From positions 1-60,174 of the forward strand of contig CAJFMB010000011.1 in assembly GCA_904390925.1 (NCBI GenBank): a stretch of DNA of 60,174 bases, written 5' to 3'. Shown in pieces: positions 41,811 to 50,878 of the stretch. Position 1 is the stretch's first letter. Each line of letters opens with the position of its first letter. This DNA comes from an uncultured Subdoligranulum sp. Its GTDB lineage: Bacteria > Bacillota > Clostridia > Oscillospirales > Ruminococcaceae. The notes beneath the pieces were generated by a model that had not been told where the DNA came from, ran no database searches, and saw only the letters and a program-made list of their open reading frames with translations. The position numbers and the translations under genes are program-made.

Positions 41811-42542
41811 TTACACAGGGGTATGGGCAAACCCGATGGGCTCGACACCGCAGGCACGCAGAGCCGCCTCACAAAGCACTTCGGTACTGTCGATGAAGAA
41901 GGGGCCCAGGTGTTCGTCCCGTTTGACCAGGCTCAGCTCGGTGCAGCCCAGCACCGCCATGTCACAGCCCTGCCGTTTCAGATCATGGACGGCGGCGCCA
42001 AACTGTGCCATGTCGGCCCGCTGTCCCTGTTTGATCTGGTCGTAAATCACCGAGGTCACATTTTTCTGGTATTCGGGTTCGGGGGCAGCCCAGGCAATGC
42101 CGGCCTGTTCGCACATCAGCTGGTAGGTGCCGGCCAGCAGGGTGCCTTCGGTAGCCAGAATGCCCAGCTTGCGGCAACCCAAAGCCTTGGCTTTTTCCAC
42201 CGTCAGCCGGGGCATGTTCAAAACCGGGACCGGCAGCGCAGCCGCCAGTCGGTCATAAAAGTAATGTGCAGTATTGCAGGGAATGGCCAGCACGGTGGCA
42301 CCGTAGGCTACCAGGCTTTTGCCGTCCTGCTCCATGATGGCAAAGGGATCTTCCTTGCTTTCCCCTTTGATAAAGGCGGTGCGGTCCGGGGTGGAGGCAC
42401 GGGAGGAAATCACCACGTCGATGTGGTCCTGATCCCGCTTGGCCGGTGTGTGGTCGATCAGCATCTGATACAGATAACAGCTGGCAGCCGGACCCAGTCC
42501 ACCCAGTATGCCCAGCACAGGGCGCTTTTCTGTCTGCGCCAT
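41811..42542 (-). CDS. Aspartate/glutamate racemase family protein
   Basis: A 243-aa PLP-independent racemase. The two catalytic cysteines are in the mirrored motifs VLAIPCNTAHYFYD (about residue 80) and AVLGCTELSLV (about 192); the N-terminus is LGILGGLGPAASCYLYQ. This is the amino-acid racemase branch (YgeA/RacX-like) rather than MurI, by N-terminal sequence. It may make D-aspartate or another D-amino acid for the wall. The start at 42542 has GGGAGGTGGG upstream. Confidence 0.87.
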   Translation of the reverse strand: MAQTEKRPVLGILGGLGPAASCYLYQMLIDHTPAKRDQDHIDVVISSRASTPDRTAFIKGESKEDPFAIMEQDGKSLVAYGATVLAIPCNTAHYFYDRLAAALPVPVLNMPRLTVEKAKALGCRKLGILATEGTLLAGTYQLMCEQAGIAWAAPEPEYQKNVTSVIYDQIKQGQRADMAQFGAAVHDLKRQGCDMAVLGCTELSLVKRDEHLGPFFIDSTEVLCEAALRACGVEPIGFAHTPV

Positions 42543-42583
42543 AGTTCCCACCTCCCGGAGTTCCGCTGAAAAATTGCATTCCT

Positions 42584-42612
42584 ATTATAAGCCGGCAAAC
42601 CAAAATATGCAA
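42584..42612 (-). promoter_or_regulatory. Sigma-A promoter for the racemase gene
   Basis: Minus-strand TTGCAT (42612..42607), 17-bp spacer, TATAAT (42589..42584). Confidence 0.8.
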
Positions 42613-43107
42613 GCAAACAAAGAAAGTGCATCGCCGGATAAACGCAGCCATAAAAACAAAAATAAAACGTTTTTTCGATAAAGTTGAATCCTTTCCCCTT
42701 GGTAAAACGAGAAAGAACCGGACAGGTGGAGAACCGTATTTCCCTGCGGATTTTGTCCGATTTGCCTGGTGAACGGAAAAATCAGCAGAAAAAACCGCAA
42801 AAGTTGTTATGAAACATTGGAACAGGAATTTTAGCTTCCCACGTGTGCCAGCCGCAAATCCGTTCAGGGACACTCCGGTACCGCTTGGCTGAATCTGTCT
42901 GACAGGGCGGGGAACCGGGTCCGGGGTCAGTCCCGTTTGCAGAGAAATAAAGGTAATATAAAGACGATAAGACAAAATCCTGAAACTGGAGAGATGCTTC
43001 GGGAACAGAACAAAATGGTACAGGAATCCCCGGCGCACGGTATCTCAAACAGCAATTTAAGCAAAACCAAGACAGCAATGTTCACAAGGAAAAACAGGAA
43101 GCGCGTG
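42613..43107. other. Gene-poor AT-rich stretch
   Basis: About 500 bp between the racemase promoter and the first promoter of the LytTR region. Open frames here (for example minus 42585-42800 and plus 42937-43140) lack ribosome binding sites and protein-like composition. I see no gene, repeat or known RNA motif. Confidence 0.5.
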
Positions 43108-43136
43108 TTGACGGCTTTTTTTGACGATGCTATAAT
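43108..43136 (+). promoter_or_regulatory. Strong promoter P1 upstream of the LytTR gene
   Basis: TTGACG (43108-43113), 17-bp spacer and TATAAT (43131-43136), 294 bp before the LytTR start. This is far more leader than the gene needs. Confidence 0.75.
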
Positions 43137-43142
43137 ATAGAC

Positions 43143-43250
43143 AATCTAATTTGAAGAATACCAGAAAAAGATTGCAATAATTGACAAGATGACAAGCCCC
43201 TTTTTCGGGAAAATGCACGCAGGGGACGCAGCGCAGGCGCTGTTTTGTTT
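43143..43250 (+). ncRNA. Candidate small RNA between P1 and P2
   Basis: From the predicted P1 start to about 43250 there is no ORF with a ribosome binding site. The segment ends in a CAGCGC/GCGCTG hairpin (about 43228-43241) followed by TTTTGTTT, a possible weak terminator. It also holds a CCCC...GGGG stem. It would be about 105 nt. It matches no RNA family I recognise. Confidence 0.3.
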
Positions 43251-43276
43251 GACGGACCTTGACGGCGCGGTATAAT
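43249..43276 (+). promoter_or_regulatory. Promoter P2 for the LytTR gene
   Basis: TTGACG (43249-43254), 16-bp spacer and TATAAT (43271-43276), about 150 bp before the ATG. Close to the gene, TATATC is repeated at 43381-43386 and 43395-43400 (14-bp period), a possible autoregulatory LytTR site. Confidence 0.65.
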
Positions 43277-43429
43277 GGCCAGGCCCATAACCCACAGAAT
43301 AAGAGCGCTCTGACGGATTTTGCAGTCAATTCATCGGTGATTCAGGGAAGTATCATGCAGAATTGAAAATAAATTAAGACTATATCTTAAACGATATATC
43401 GATACTTTTCAGGAAAGGCAGGGCATCGT

Positions 43430-44134
43430 ATGATTCTGATCGGCATTCTCAGTGATGATGCACAGACGGGACCGCTGTTGGAAGAATCTGTGCGGAACTA
43501 TCTGGAAGAAAGCAATATTGCTTACAGGATCCATTCCTTTTGCAAGGGCGTGGAATTTATCCGCAGCCGCAGTACCTACGACATTGTCTTTCTGGATGAC
43601 CGTATCAATGACATGAGCCTGACAGATGCGGTGCATTTTACCCGGATCGTCAGCAAGGATACCAGAATTGTTCTGGTAGCGGAGCAGGAGCAGCTTTCGC
43701 TGTACAACCACGGGCCGGAAGTGTCGGATGTCCTGGCAAAACCGGTGGAAAAAGCTGATGTGGCGCGGGTGCTCCGGCATGTGATGCAGAGTGTGAAAAA
43801 CAAGGAAGGCAAATATTTTGCGCTGAAAACACCGCGGGGGATTGTCAGCCTGTTCACAGGCAGCATCTACTATGTGGAAGTTTACGACCACGAGCTGCTG
43901 TATCATACCGAGATGGGGGACTTCAAGACCTATGGCCGTCTGCTGGATATCCAGCAGAAACTGCAGGGCTATTCCTTTATTCAGTGCAACCGGTCCTACC
44001 TGGTAAATATGCGCCATGTGCAGAGCATGAACAATGACCACCTGATCGTAAACGGGACCAGGATCCAGATCGCCAAGTCCCGCCACAAATCTGTCCAGAA
44101 ACAGTTCATTGACTACCTGGGCGAGTGTATCTGA
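43430..44134 (+). CDS. LytTR family response regulator
   Basis: A 234-aa regulator with an N-terminal receiver domain (acidic D9-D10, phospho-acceptor D56 in DIVFLDDR, conserved Lys in LAKPV). The C-terminal LytTR DNA-binding domain covers about 125-230 (VSLFTGSIYYVEVYDHELLYHT...FIQCNRSYLVNMRHVQSM...TRIQIAKSRHKSVQ). No sensor kinase is adjacent, so it is an orphan. Such proteins usually control surface or peptide-signalling genes. The region is AT-richer than its surroundings. Confidence 0.88.
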   Translation: MILIGILSDDAQTGPLLEESVRNYLEESNIAYRIHSFCKGVEFIRSRSTYDIVFLDDRINDMSLTDAVHFTRIVSKDTRIVLVAEQEQLSLYNHGPEVSDVLAKPVEKADVARVLRHVMQSVKNKEGKYFALKTPRGIVSLFTGSIYYVEVYDHELLYHTEMGDFKTYGRLLDIQQKLQGYSFIQCNRSYLVNMRHVQSMNNDHLIVNGTRIQIAKSRHKSVQKQFIDYLGECI

Positions 44135-44217
44135 AGCTTCTCAAAGTAGCCCCGTCAATGCCAGATAAACAGGATGGCAGTTCCGGTGCAGACGGGCCGG
44201 ACGGTTATCCTGAAAAA

Positions 44218-44260
44218 ACAGCGTCTCGGGAAAAGTTCCCGGGACGCTGTTTGTTTCTTT
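44218..44260 (+). terminator. Terminator of the LytTR gene
   Basis: A long stem (ACAGCGTC...GACGCTGT with inner CGGGAA/TTCCCG) followed by TTGTTTCTTT. Confidence 0.75.
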
Positions 44261-44267
44261 CGCAGAA

Positions 44268-44303
44268 AAAAGCACTGCCCTTCCTGGGAAGGGCAGTGCT
44301 TTT
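44268..44303. terminator. Terminator of pyrG (bidirectional)
   Basis: A perfect 17-bp hairpin with arms 44268-44284 and 44287-44303, A/T-run ends on both sides, 18 bp beyond the pyrG stop. Confidence 0.85.
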
Positions 44304-44320
44304 GAGGTTTTGTTGTTCTG

Positions 44321-45979
44321 TTACAGATGCTCGTGGATTTCAGCCATGTGGGAATGTGCCTTGTTCAGCATTTCTTCCTGGTACTTCAGCGCCGCAGCAA
44401 TGAAGCCCTTGAACAGGGGATGGGCACGGTTGGGGCGGCTCTTGAACTCGGGATGGAACTGCACGCCGATGTGGAAATCCCGGTCGCTCAGTTCCACGGC
44501 CTCCACCAAACGCCCGTCGGGGCTGGTGCCGGCAATGGTCAGGCCCTTTTCCTGCATGACATCGCGGAAATCGTTGTTGAACTCGTAACGGTGGCGATGC
44601 CGCTCGTCAATCTCGGTCTGGCCGTAGCAGGCAGCCATCCGGCTGCCCTGGGTGATGACGCAGGGGTACTTGCCCAGACGCATGGTGCCGCCCTTGGGGA
44701 TGTTGCCCTGCTGGTCCGGCATCAAAGCGATGACATTGTGGGCACCGTCCGGGGTGAACTCGCTGGAATTGGCATCGGCAAAGCCAACCACATTGCGGGC
44801 ATACTCGATCACCATGATCTGCATGCCCAGGCAGATGCCGAAGCAGGGAATCTGATTTTCACGGGCGTACTGGGCAGCCTGGATCATACCCTCGATACCG
44901 CGGTCACCGAAACCGCCGGGAATGATCACGCCATCCACATCCGCCAGTTCCTCAGAGCAGCGCTGCTGGTCCAGCAGATTTTCACTGTCCACCCAGCGGA
45001 TGTCCACCTTGCTCTCATTCTCGAAACCGGCATGGTACAAGCTTTCCATGACGCTCAGGTAGGCGTCATGCAGCTTGACGTACTTGCCCACCAGGGCAAT
45101 GGTGCATTTCTTGCTGCGGGTGGCAATGCGGGAAATCAGACCCTTCCACTCGGTCAGGTCGGACGGCGGCGTCTCCAGATGCAGCTGACGGGCAACCACA
45201 TTGGTCAGGCCGGCGGCCTCCAGCATCAGCGGGCACTCGTACAGGCTGGGCAGGGTCAGGTTCTCAATAACGCAGTCGGGGCGCACATTGCAGAACATGC
45301 TGATCTTGCGCTTGATGTCGGCACCGACGCTGCCGTCGGCACGCAGCACGATCACATTGGGGGTGATGCCCATGCCCTGCAGTTCCTTGCAGGAATGCTG
45401 CGCCGGCTTGGACTTGTACTCATTGGAGCCAGAAATGTAGGGCACCAGAACCACATGGATGTAGCAGCAGTTCTCGGGACCCTGCTCTACGCCCACCTGA
45501 CGGATGGCCTCCAGGAAAGGCTGGCTCTCAATGTCGCCGGTGGTGCCGCCGATCTCGGTGATGACCACATCCGCCTCGGTGCTCTTGGCCAGGTTGTAGA
45601 TGTAGCTCTTGATCTCGTTGGTAATGTGGGGGATGATCTGCACCGTCTGGCCCAGATAGGCACCCTGACGCTCCTTGTGCAGAACGTTCCAGTACACCTT
45701 ACCGGTGGTCAGGTTGGAATATTTGTTCAGGTTTTCGTCGATAAAACGCTCGTAATGGCCCAGATCCAGGTCGGTCTCGGTGCCGTCGTCAGTGACAAAC
45801 ACCTCACCGTGCTGCAAAGGACTCATGGTGCCGGGGTCCACGTTGATGTAGGGGTCAAGCTTCTGCGAGGCGACCTTCAGACCACGGGTCTTGAGCAGTC
45901 GGCCGAGACTGGCCGCCGTGATGCCCTTGCCCAGGCCGGAAACCACGCCGCCGGTGACGAATACGTACTTTGTTGCCAT
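44321..45979 (-). CDS. pyrG: CTP synthase
   Basis: ATP-dependent amination of UTP to CTP with glutamine as ammonia donor. The 552-aa protein has the synthetase domain ([25 protein letters not shown], the [16 protein letters not shown] loop, [11 protein letters not shown]) followed by a class I glutaminase domain. That domain has nucleophile Cys in CFGICLGMQ and the His/Glu pair in [13 protein letters not shown] 45979 with GGAGGAT upstream is the start; the longer open frame to 46144 crosses the promoter. No G-run was seen at the predicted transcript start, so B. subtilis-type reiterative-initiation control is not evident. Confidence 0.97.
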   Translation of the reverse strand: MATKYVFVTGGVVSGLGKGITAASLGRLLKTRGLKVASQKLDPYINVDPGTMSPLQHGEVFVTDDGTETDLDLGHYERFIDENLNKYSNLTTGKVYWNVLHKERQGAYLGQTVQIIPHITNEIKSYIYNLAKSTEADVVITEIGGTTGDIESQPFLEAIRQVGVEQGPENCCYIHVVLVPYISGSNEYKSKPAQHSCKELQGMGITPNVIVLRADGSVGADIKRKISMFCNVRPDCVIENLTLPSLYECPLMLEAAGLTNVVARQLHLETPPSDLTEWKGLISRIATRSKKCTIALVGKYVKLHDAYLSVMESLYHAGFENESKVDIRWVDSENLLDQQRCSEELADVDGVIIPGGFGDRGIEGMIQAAQYARENQIPCFGICLGMQIMVIEYARNVVGFADANSSEFTPDGAHNVIALMPDQQGNIPKGGTMRLGKYPCVITQGSRMAACYGQTEIDERHRHRYEFNNDFRDVMQEKGLTIAGTSPDGRLVEAVELSDRDFHIGVQFHPEFKSRPNRAHPLFKGFIAAALKYQEEMLNKAHSHMAEIHEHL

Positions 45980-46016
45980 ATTGTACATCCTCCGCATCCA
46001 GTATACATACAAATTT

Positions 46017-46046
46017 ATTATACACTTGTCAGGTGCTCCCGCGCAA
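46017..46046 (-). promoter_or_regulatory. Promoter for pyrG
   Basis: Minus-strand TTGCGC (46046..46041), 18-bp spacer and TATAAT (46022..46017). Confidence 0.6.
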
Positions 46047-46115
46047 GGGTTGAACCGAGATTTCGGCACAAATTGCAAAAAAATCAGCCCGCACGTTAGT
46101 TTTGCCGTCAATGCA

Positions 46116-46152
46116 GCAAAAACTCCCTGCGTCATGCAAGACACAGGGAGAA
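46116..46152 (-). terminator. Terminator of the glnA-ANTAR operon
   Basis: An 11-bp stem with one G-U pair (arms 46123-46133 and 46140-46150) followed on the minus strand by TTTTTGCTG, about 140 bp beyond the ANTAR gene. The rest of 46153-46287 holds nothing recognisable. Confidence 0.7.
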
Positions 46153-46287
46153 AAGATCAGATATCGTACAGAAATTCCGGCGGATTACCGCCCGATAAAT
46201 GACGGACGGCCGTACCCGAAAGGAATATTCCTGGAGAAAATTCATGCCGGACTTTTTGACAAGTTCCGCAACAGGAAAAGGACAGCG

Positions 46288-46857
46288 TTATTCTTCCATC
46301 TCCTCAATCAGCGAGGTGGCAACCTCGCCGCGGGTGGCACGGGTATCCATGGCCTGCTTCTCAATCAGCCGGTGGGCTTCCGCCTCGGTCATGCCGCGGC
46401 GCTCGATCAGCAGACACTTGGCCCGGTCCACCAGACGCAGCTGGGCCAGTTTATCGGACAGACGGGCATTCTCCTCCAGAATCACGGCCAGCCGACGATA
46501 GCAGCTGGCAGCGATCTGTACCGCCTGCCGGAACTGTACGCCGGAAAACGGCTTTGCCAGAACCAGAACCCCCTGCTGCTGTACACGGGCAGCCAGATGC
46601 TCAGCGGTGCCGCTTTTTGCCAGCAGCAATACGCCAGCGTGGCTTTTTTCCACCGCATAGGCGCCAAGCTCGTGGCCGAACTCATCGGGCAGCGGCGTGT
46701 TGATCACCACCACCTCGAAGTCCTTTTCGCTCAGACGCCGCCTTGCTTCGCCGCCGCTGGCCGCAATGACCGGACGGGGATAGCCCAGCTCTGTAATGTG
46801 CCGCGCCAGATATTCATTGGCCGTGGTACCGGCCGAGGCAATCAGAGCCAGCGGCAT
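46288..46857 (-). CDS. ANTAR domain response regulator
   Basis: A 189-aa protein with a degenerate receiver-like N-terminus (LALIASAGTTANEYLARHITELG; the phospho-Asp position reads VVINTPLPDEFG) and a C-terminal coiled coil plus ANTAR three-helix domain (about 130-189, RLVDRAKCLLIERRGMTEAEAHRLIEKQAMDTR). ANTAR domains bind paired RNA hairpins and prevent transcription termination, often of nitrogen genes. Its place 47 nt downstream of glnA supports a role in glutamine-synthetase control. Loss of the receiver acidic pocket suggests non-phosphorylation signalling; this is inference. Confidence 0.88.
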   Translation of the reverse strand: MPLALIASAGTTANEYLARHITELGYPRPVIAASGGEARRRLSEKDFEVVVINTPLPDEFGHELGAYAVEKSHAGVLLLAKSGTAEHLAARVQQQGVLVLAKPFSGVQFRQAVQIAASCYRRLAVILEENARLSDKLAQLRLVDRAKCLLIERRGMTEAEAHRLIEKQAMDTRATRGEVATSLIEEMEE

Positions 46858-46904
46858 ACAGGCGACCTCCTTTCAGCAGGGGCGTTCCTCATTGAACACC
46901 CGTA

Positions 46905-48215
46905 TCAGATGATGCCAAAACAATGTTCCCGCTCCCAGGCTTCCTGGTCGGGCGCATTCTCGTAATCCAGGCAAAGCTGGGTCTGGTACTCAAAATACTT
47001 GTTCAGCAGGGCAAGCGGCAGTTCCTTCAGGATAAAATCGCTGGATGCGGCCACCGTGATGGCCTCCCGCAGGGTGGCGGGCAGAGATTCCAGTCCTTCG
47101 GAACCGGAACGGAGAAACAGATTGCGGTTGACCGGCGGGAGCAGCGGCAGCTTGCGCTGAATACCGTCCAGGCCGGCGGCCAGGATCAGGCCGATGGCCA
47201 GGTGCGGATTGCAGGCAGGGTCCGGGCTGCGCATCTCCATGCGGCACAGTTCCCCGTGGGCGCTGGGCAGCCGCACCAGCTGGCTGCGGTTCTGCCGGCT
47301 CCAGCTGATGTAGCGGGGGGCCTCACAGCTGCCGAAACGGGCATAGCTGTTGGGCACCGGATTGCAGAAAGCCGCCAGCTCCCGGGCATGGGCCAGAATT
47401 CCCGCCATAAAGTGCCCCGGCTCACTGTCGGGGGCAATATCCCCCTCGAACAGGTTGACACCGTTGCGCTTGAGTGACAGGTTCACGTGCAGTCCGCTGC
47501 CGGCCTGGTCCAGCAAAGGCTTGGGCATAAAGCTGGCAAACAGACCGTTGCGGCTGGCGATGGCCTTGACCGTGCTTTTGAAGGTGTTCAGATTGTCGGC
47601 CGAGCGCAGGGCAGGCGCATACAGGAAGTCCACCTCGTTCTGACCCGGACCGCTTTCATGGTGGCTGTGCTGGGGTTTCAGGCCCAGGTCCTCCATGGCA
47701 AAGCAGATCTCACGCCGGATGTCCTCGCCTTTGTCCAGGGGGGCAATATCGAAATATCCGCCGTGGTCAAAGGGAATCTTGGTGGGGTTGCCCCGGTCAT
47801 CGGTCTCGAACAGATAAAATTCACACTCGCAGCCCACATTGCAGACCAACCCCATGGCACTGGCCCGGCGCACCACCGACTGCAGATATCCGCGGCAATT
47901 GCCCTCAAAAGGTTTGCCGTCAGGCAGGGTGATGTCACAGTACATGCGCATGACGCGGCCCTCGGCGGGACGCCAGGGAAGAATGCAGACGGTGTCCGGG
48001 TCAGGCCACAGGACCAGGTCGCTTTCCTCGGTGTTCATGAAACCGGCGATGGAGCTGCCGTCGAAACAAACGCCATGCTCGAAGGCGCCGGCCAGTTCGC
48101 TGGCGAACAGCGAAATGTTTTTCTGATTGCCGAAAATGTCGCAGAAAGTCAGGCGTACAAATTTTACGTCATTGTCCTCGGCAAAATTCAGCACATCCTG
48201 TGCAGTATGCTTCAT
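46905..48215 (-). CDS. glnA: Glutamine synthetase, type I
   Basis: ATP-dependent synthesis of glutamine from glutamate and ammonia. The 436-aa class I alpha-type protein starts MKHTAQDVLNFAEDNDVKFVRLTFCDIFG. The active-site marks are FDGSSIAGF, HHESGPGQNEVDF (metal/glutamate site), GSGLHVNLSL and the arginine loop RSQLVRLP. The start at 48215 has GGAGG ten nt upstream; an in-frame extension to 48347 runs through leader structure and is rejected. It is followed by an ANTAR regulator and preceded, 303 nt upstream, by glnN. Confidence 0.94.
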   Translation of the reverse strand: MKHTAQDVLNFAEDNDVKFVRLTFCDIFGNQKNISLFASELAGAFEHGVCFDGSSIAGFMNTEESDLVLWPDPDTVCILPWRPAEGRVMRMYCDITLPDGKPFEGNCRGYLQSVVRRASAMGLVCNVGCECEFYLFETDDRGNPTKIPFDHGGYFDIAPLDKGEDIRREICFAMEDLGLKPQHSHHESGPGQNEVDFLYAPALRSADNLNTFKSTVKAIASRNGLFASFMPKPLLDQAGSGLHVNLSLKRNGVNLFEGDIAPDSEPGHFMAGILAHARELAAFCNPVPNSYARFGSCEAPRYISWSRQNRSQLVRLPSAHGELCRMEMRSPDPACNPHLAIGLILAAGLDGIQRKLPLLPPVNRNLFLRSGSEGLESLPATLREAITVAASSDFILKELPLALLNKYFEYQTQLCLDYENAPDQEAWEREHCFGII

Positions 48216-48255
48216 AAGGGGGAAACCTCCGTGCATGGGGTGTGAGGATGACAAC

Positions 48256-48296
48256 CTCAAACGGCCCGCATGGGGTAAACCTGCGGGCCGCTTGAG
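48256..48296 (-). promoter_or_regulatory. Large hairpin in the glnA leader
   Basis: A 15-bp stem with one G-U pair (arms 48256-48270, 48282-48296) just upstream of the glnA ribosome binding site. There is no T-run, so it is not a classic terminator. It is a possible target for the ANTAR protein or for translational control. Confidence 0.55.
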
Positions 48297-48377
48297 ATTG
48301 CGTAAGAAACCGGAAAAGAGAGAGGCACATCCGCCGCGCTGGCACACGGCATCGTGCTGGGATAATGTCTAAATCAA

Positions 48378-48408
48378 CCTGCCCGGTGCATCTGCACCGA
48401 TGGGCAGG
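48378..48408 (-). promoter_or_regulatory. Second hairpin in the glnN-glnA intergenic region
   Basis: CCTGCCC/GGGCAGG (48378-48384, 48402-48408) enclose an inner CGGTGCA/TGCACCG stem with a two-base centre. No clear promoter was found in the 303-bp gap (48216-48518). Confidence 0.5.
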
Positions 48409-48518
48409 GAAGGCGATGCGGCAAACCCGAATCCTTGTGCGGGAGTCTCAGCGTTGGGGGACGCCGGACCGGATCTGCACTGCCAGAAGGAAATAACAGG
48501 GAAAATGTTGCCTGCCGA

Positions 48519-50609
<2,091 letters not shown>

Positions 50610-50686
50610 ACTTCATACTCCTTTACTAACGGTCGGCGCCTGCATAATATACGCAGGGCCGCCTCTTTCTCCCAATAGGATACAAT

Positions 50687-50701
50687 ACTCCCCTGGGGAG
50701 T
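50687..50701. promoter_or_regulatory. 15-bp palindrome in the glnN leader
   Basis: ACTCCCC-T-GGGGAGT, perfect 7-bp arms, roughly 45-60 nt into the glnN transcript. It could be a DNA operator or an RNA stem. Confidence 0.45.
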
Positions 50702-50710
50702 TATACCACA

Positions 50711-50742
50711 AAGGGCGCTGCGAAATTATTCGCAGCGCCCTT
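50711..50742 (-). promoter_or_regulatory. 5'-terminal hairpin of the glnN transcript
   Basis: A perfect 14-bp stem (arms 50711-50724, 50729-50742) with a four-base loop. Since the glnN promoter lies at 50757-50785, it would form the extreme 5' end of the mRNA, as RNA-stabilising or regulatory hairpins do. Confidence 0.6.
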
Positions 50743-50756
50743 GCTGTTATGTGATC

Positions 50757-50785
50757 ATTATAGTCGCCCCGCCGGCAAAACGCAA
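50757..50785 (-). promoter_or_regulatory. Sigma-A promoter for glnN
   Basis: Minus-strand TTGCGT (50785..50780), 17-bp spacer and TATAAT (50762..50757). Confidence 0.8.
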
Positions 50786-50797
50786 TAGGCGCTTTGC

Positions 50798-50830
50798 CAA
50801 AATCCGGCGGCGGCAATCCACCGGTTTTTT
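50798..50830 (-). terminator. Probable terminator of the GT-C-like gene
   Basis: A 7-bp stem with one G-U pair (arms 50804-50810, 50818-50824) followed on the minus strand by ATTTTGG, just ahead of the glnN promoter. TTTTTT follows on the plus strand. Confidence 0.5.
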
Positions 50831-50878
50831 GGTTGGTTTGGACAGTTTTGCCGCTGCGGCAGGGGATTGCCTGCCGGG

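Noticed and set aside
42253-43038. Minus-strand open frame across the racemase promoter and the AT-rich gap
   Set aside because: It overlaps the racemase gene in another frame, has no Shine-Dalgarno site and no protein-like pattern.
48216-48518. Canonical ANTAR hexaloop hairpin pair in the glnA leader
   Set aside because: Visible hairpins do not have hexaloops with A at position 1 and G at position 4, so I list only generic hairpins.
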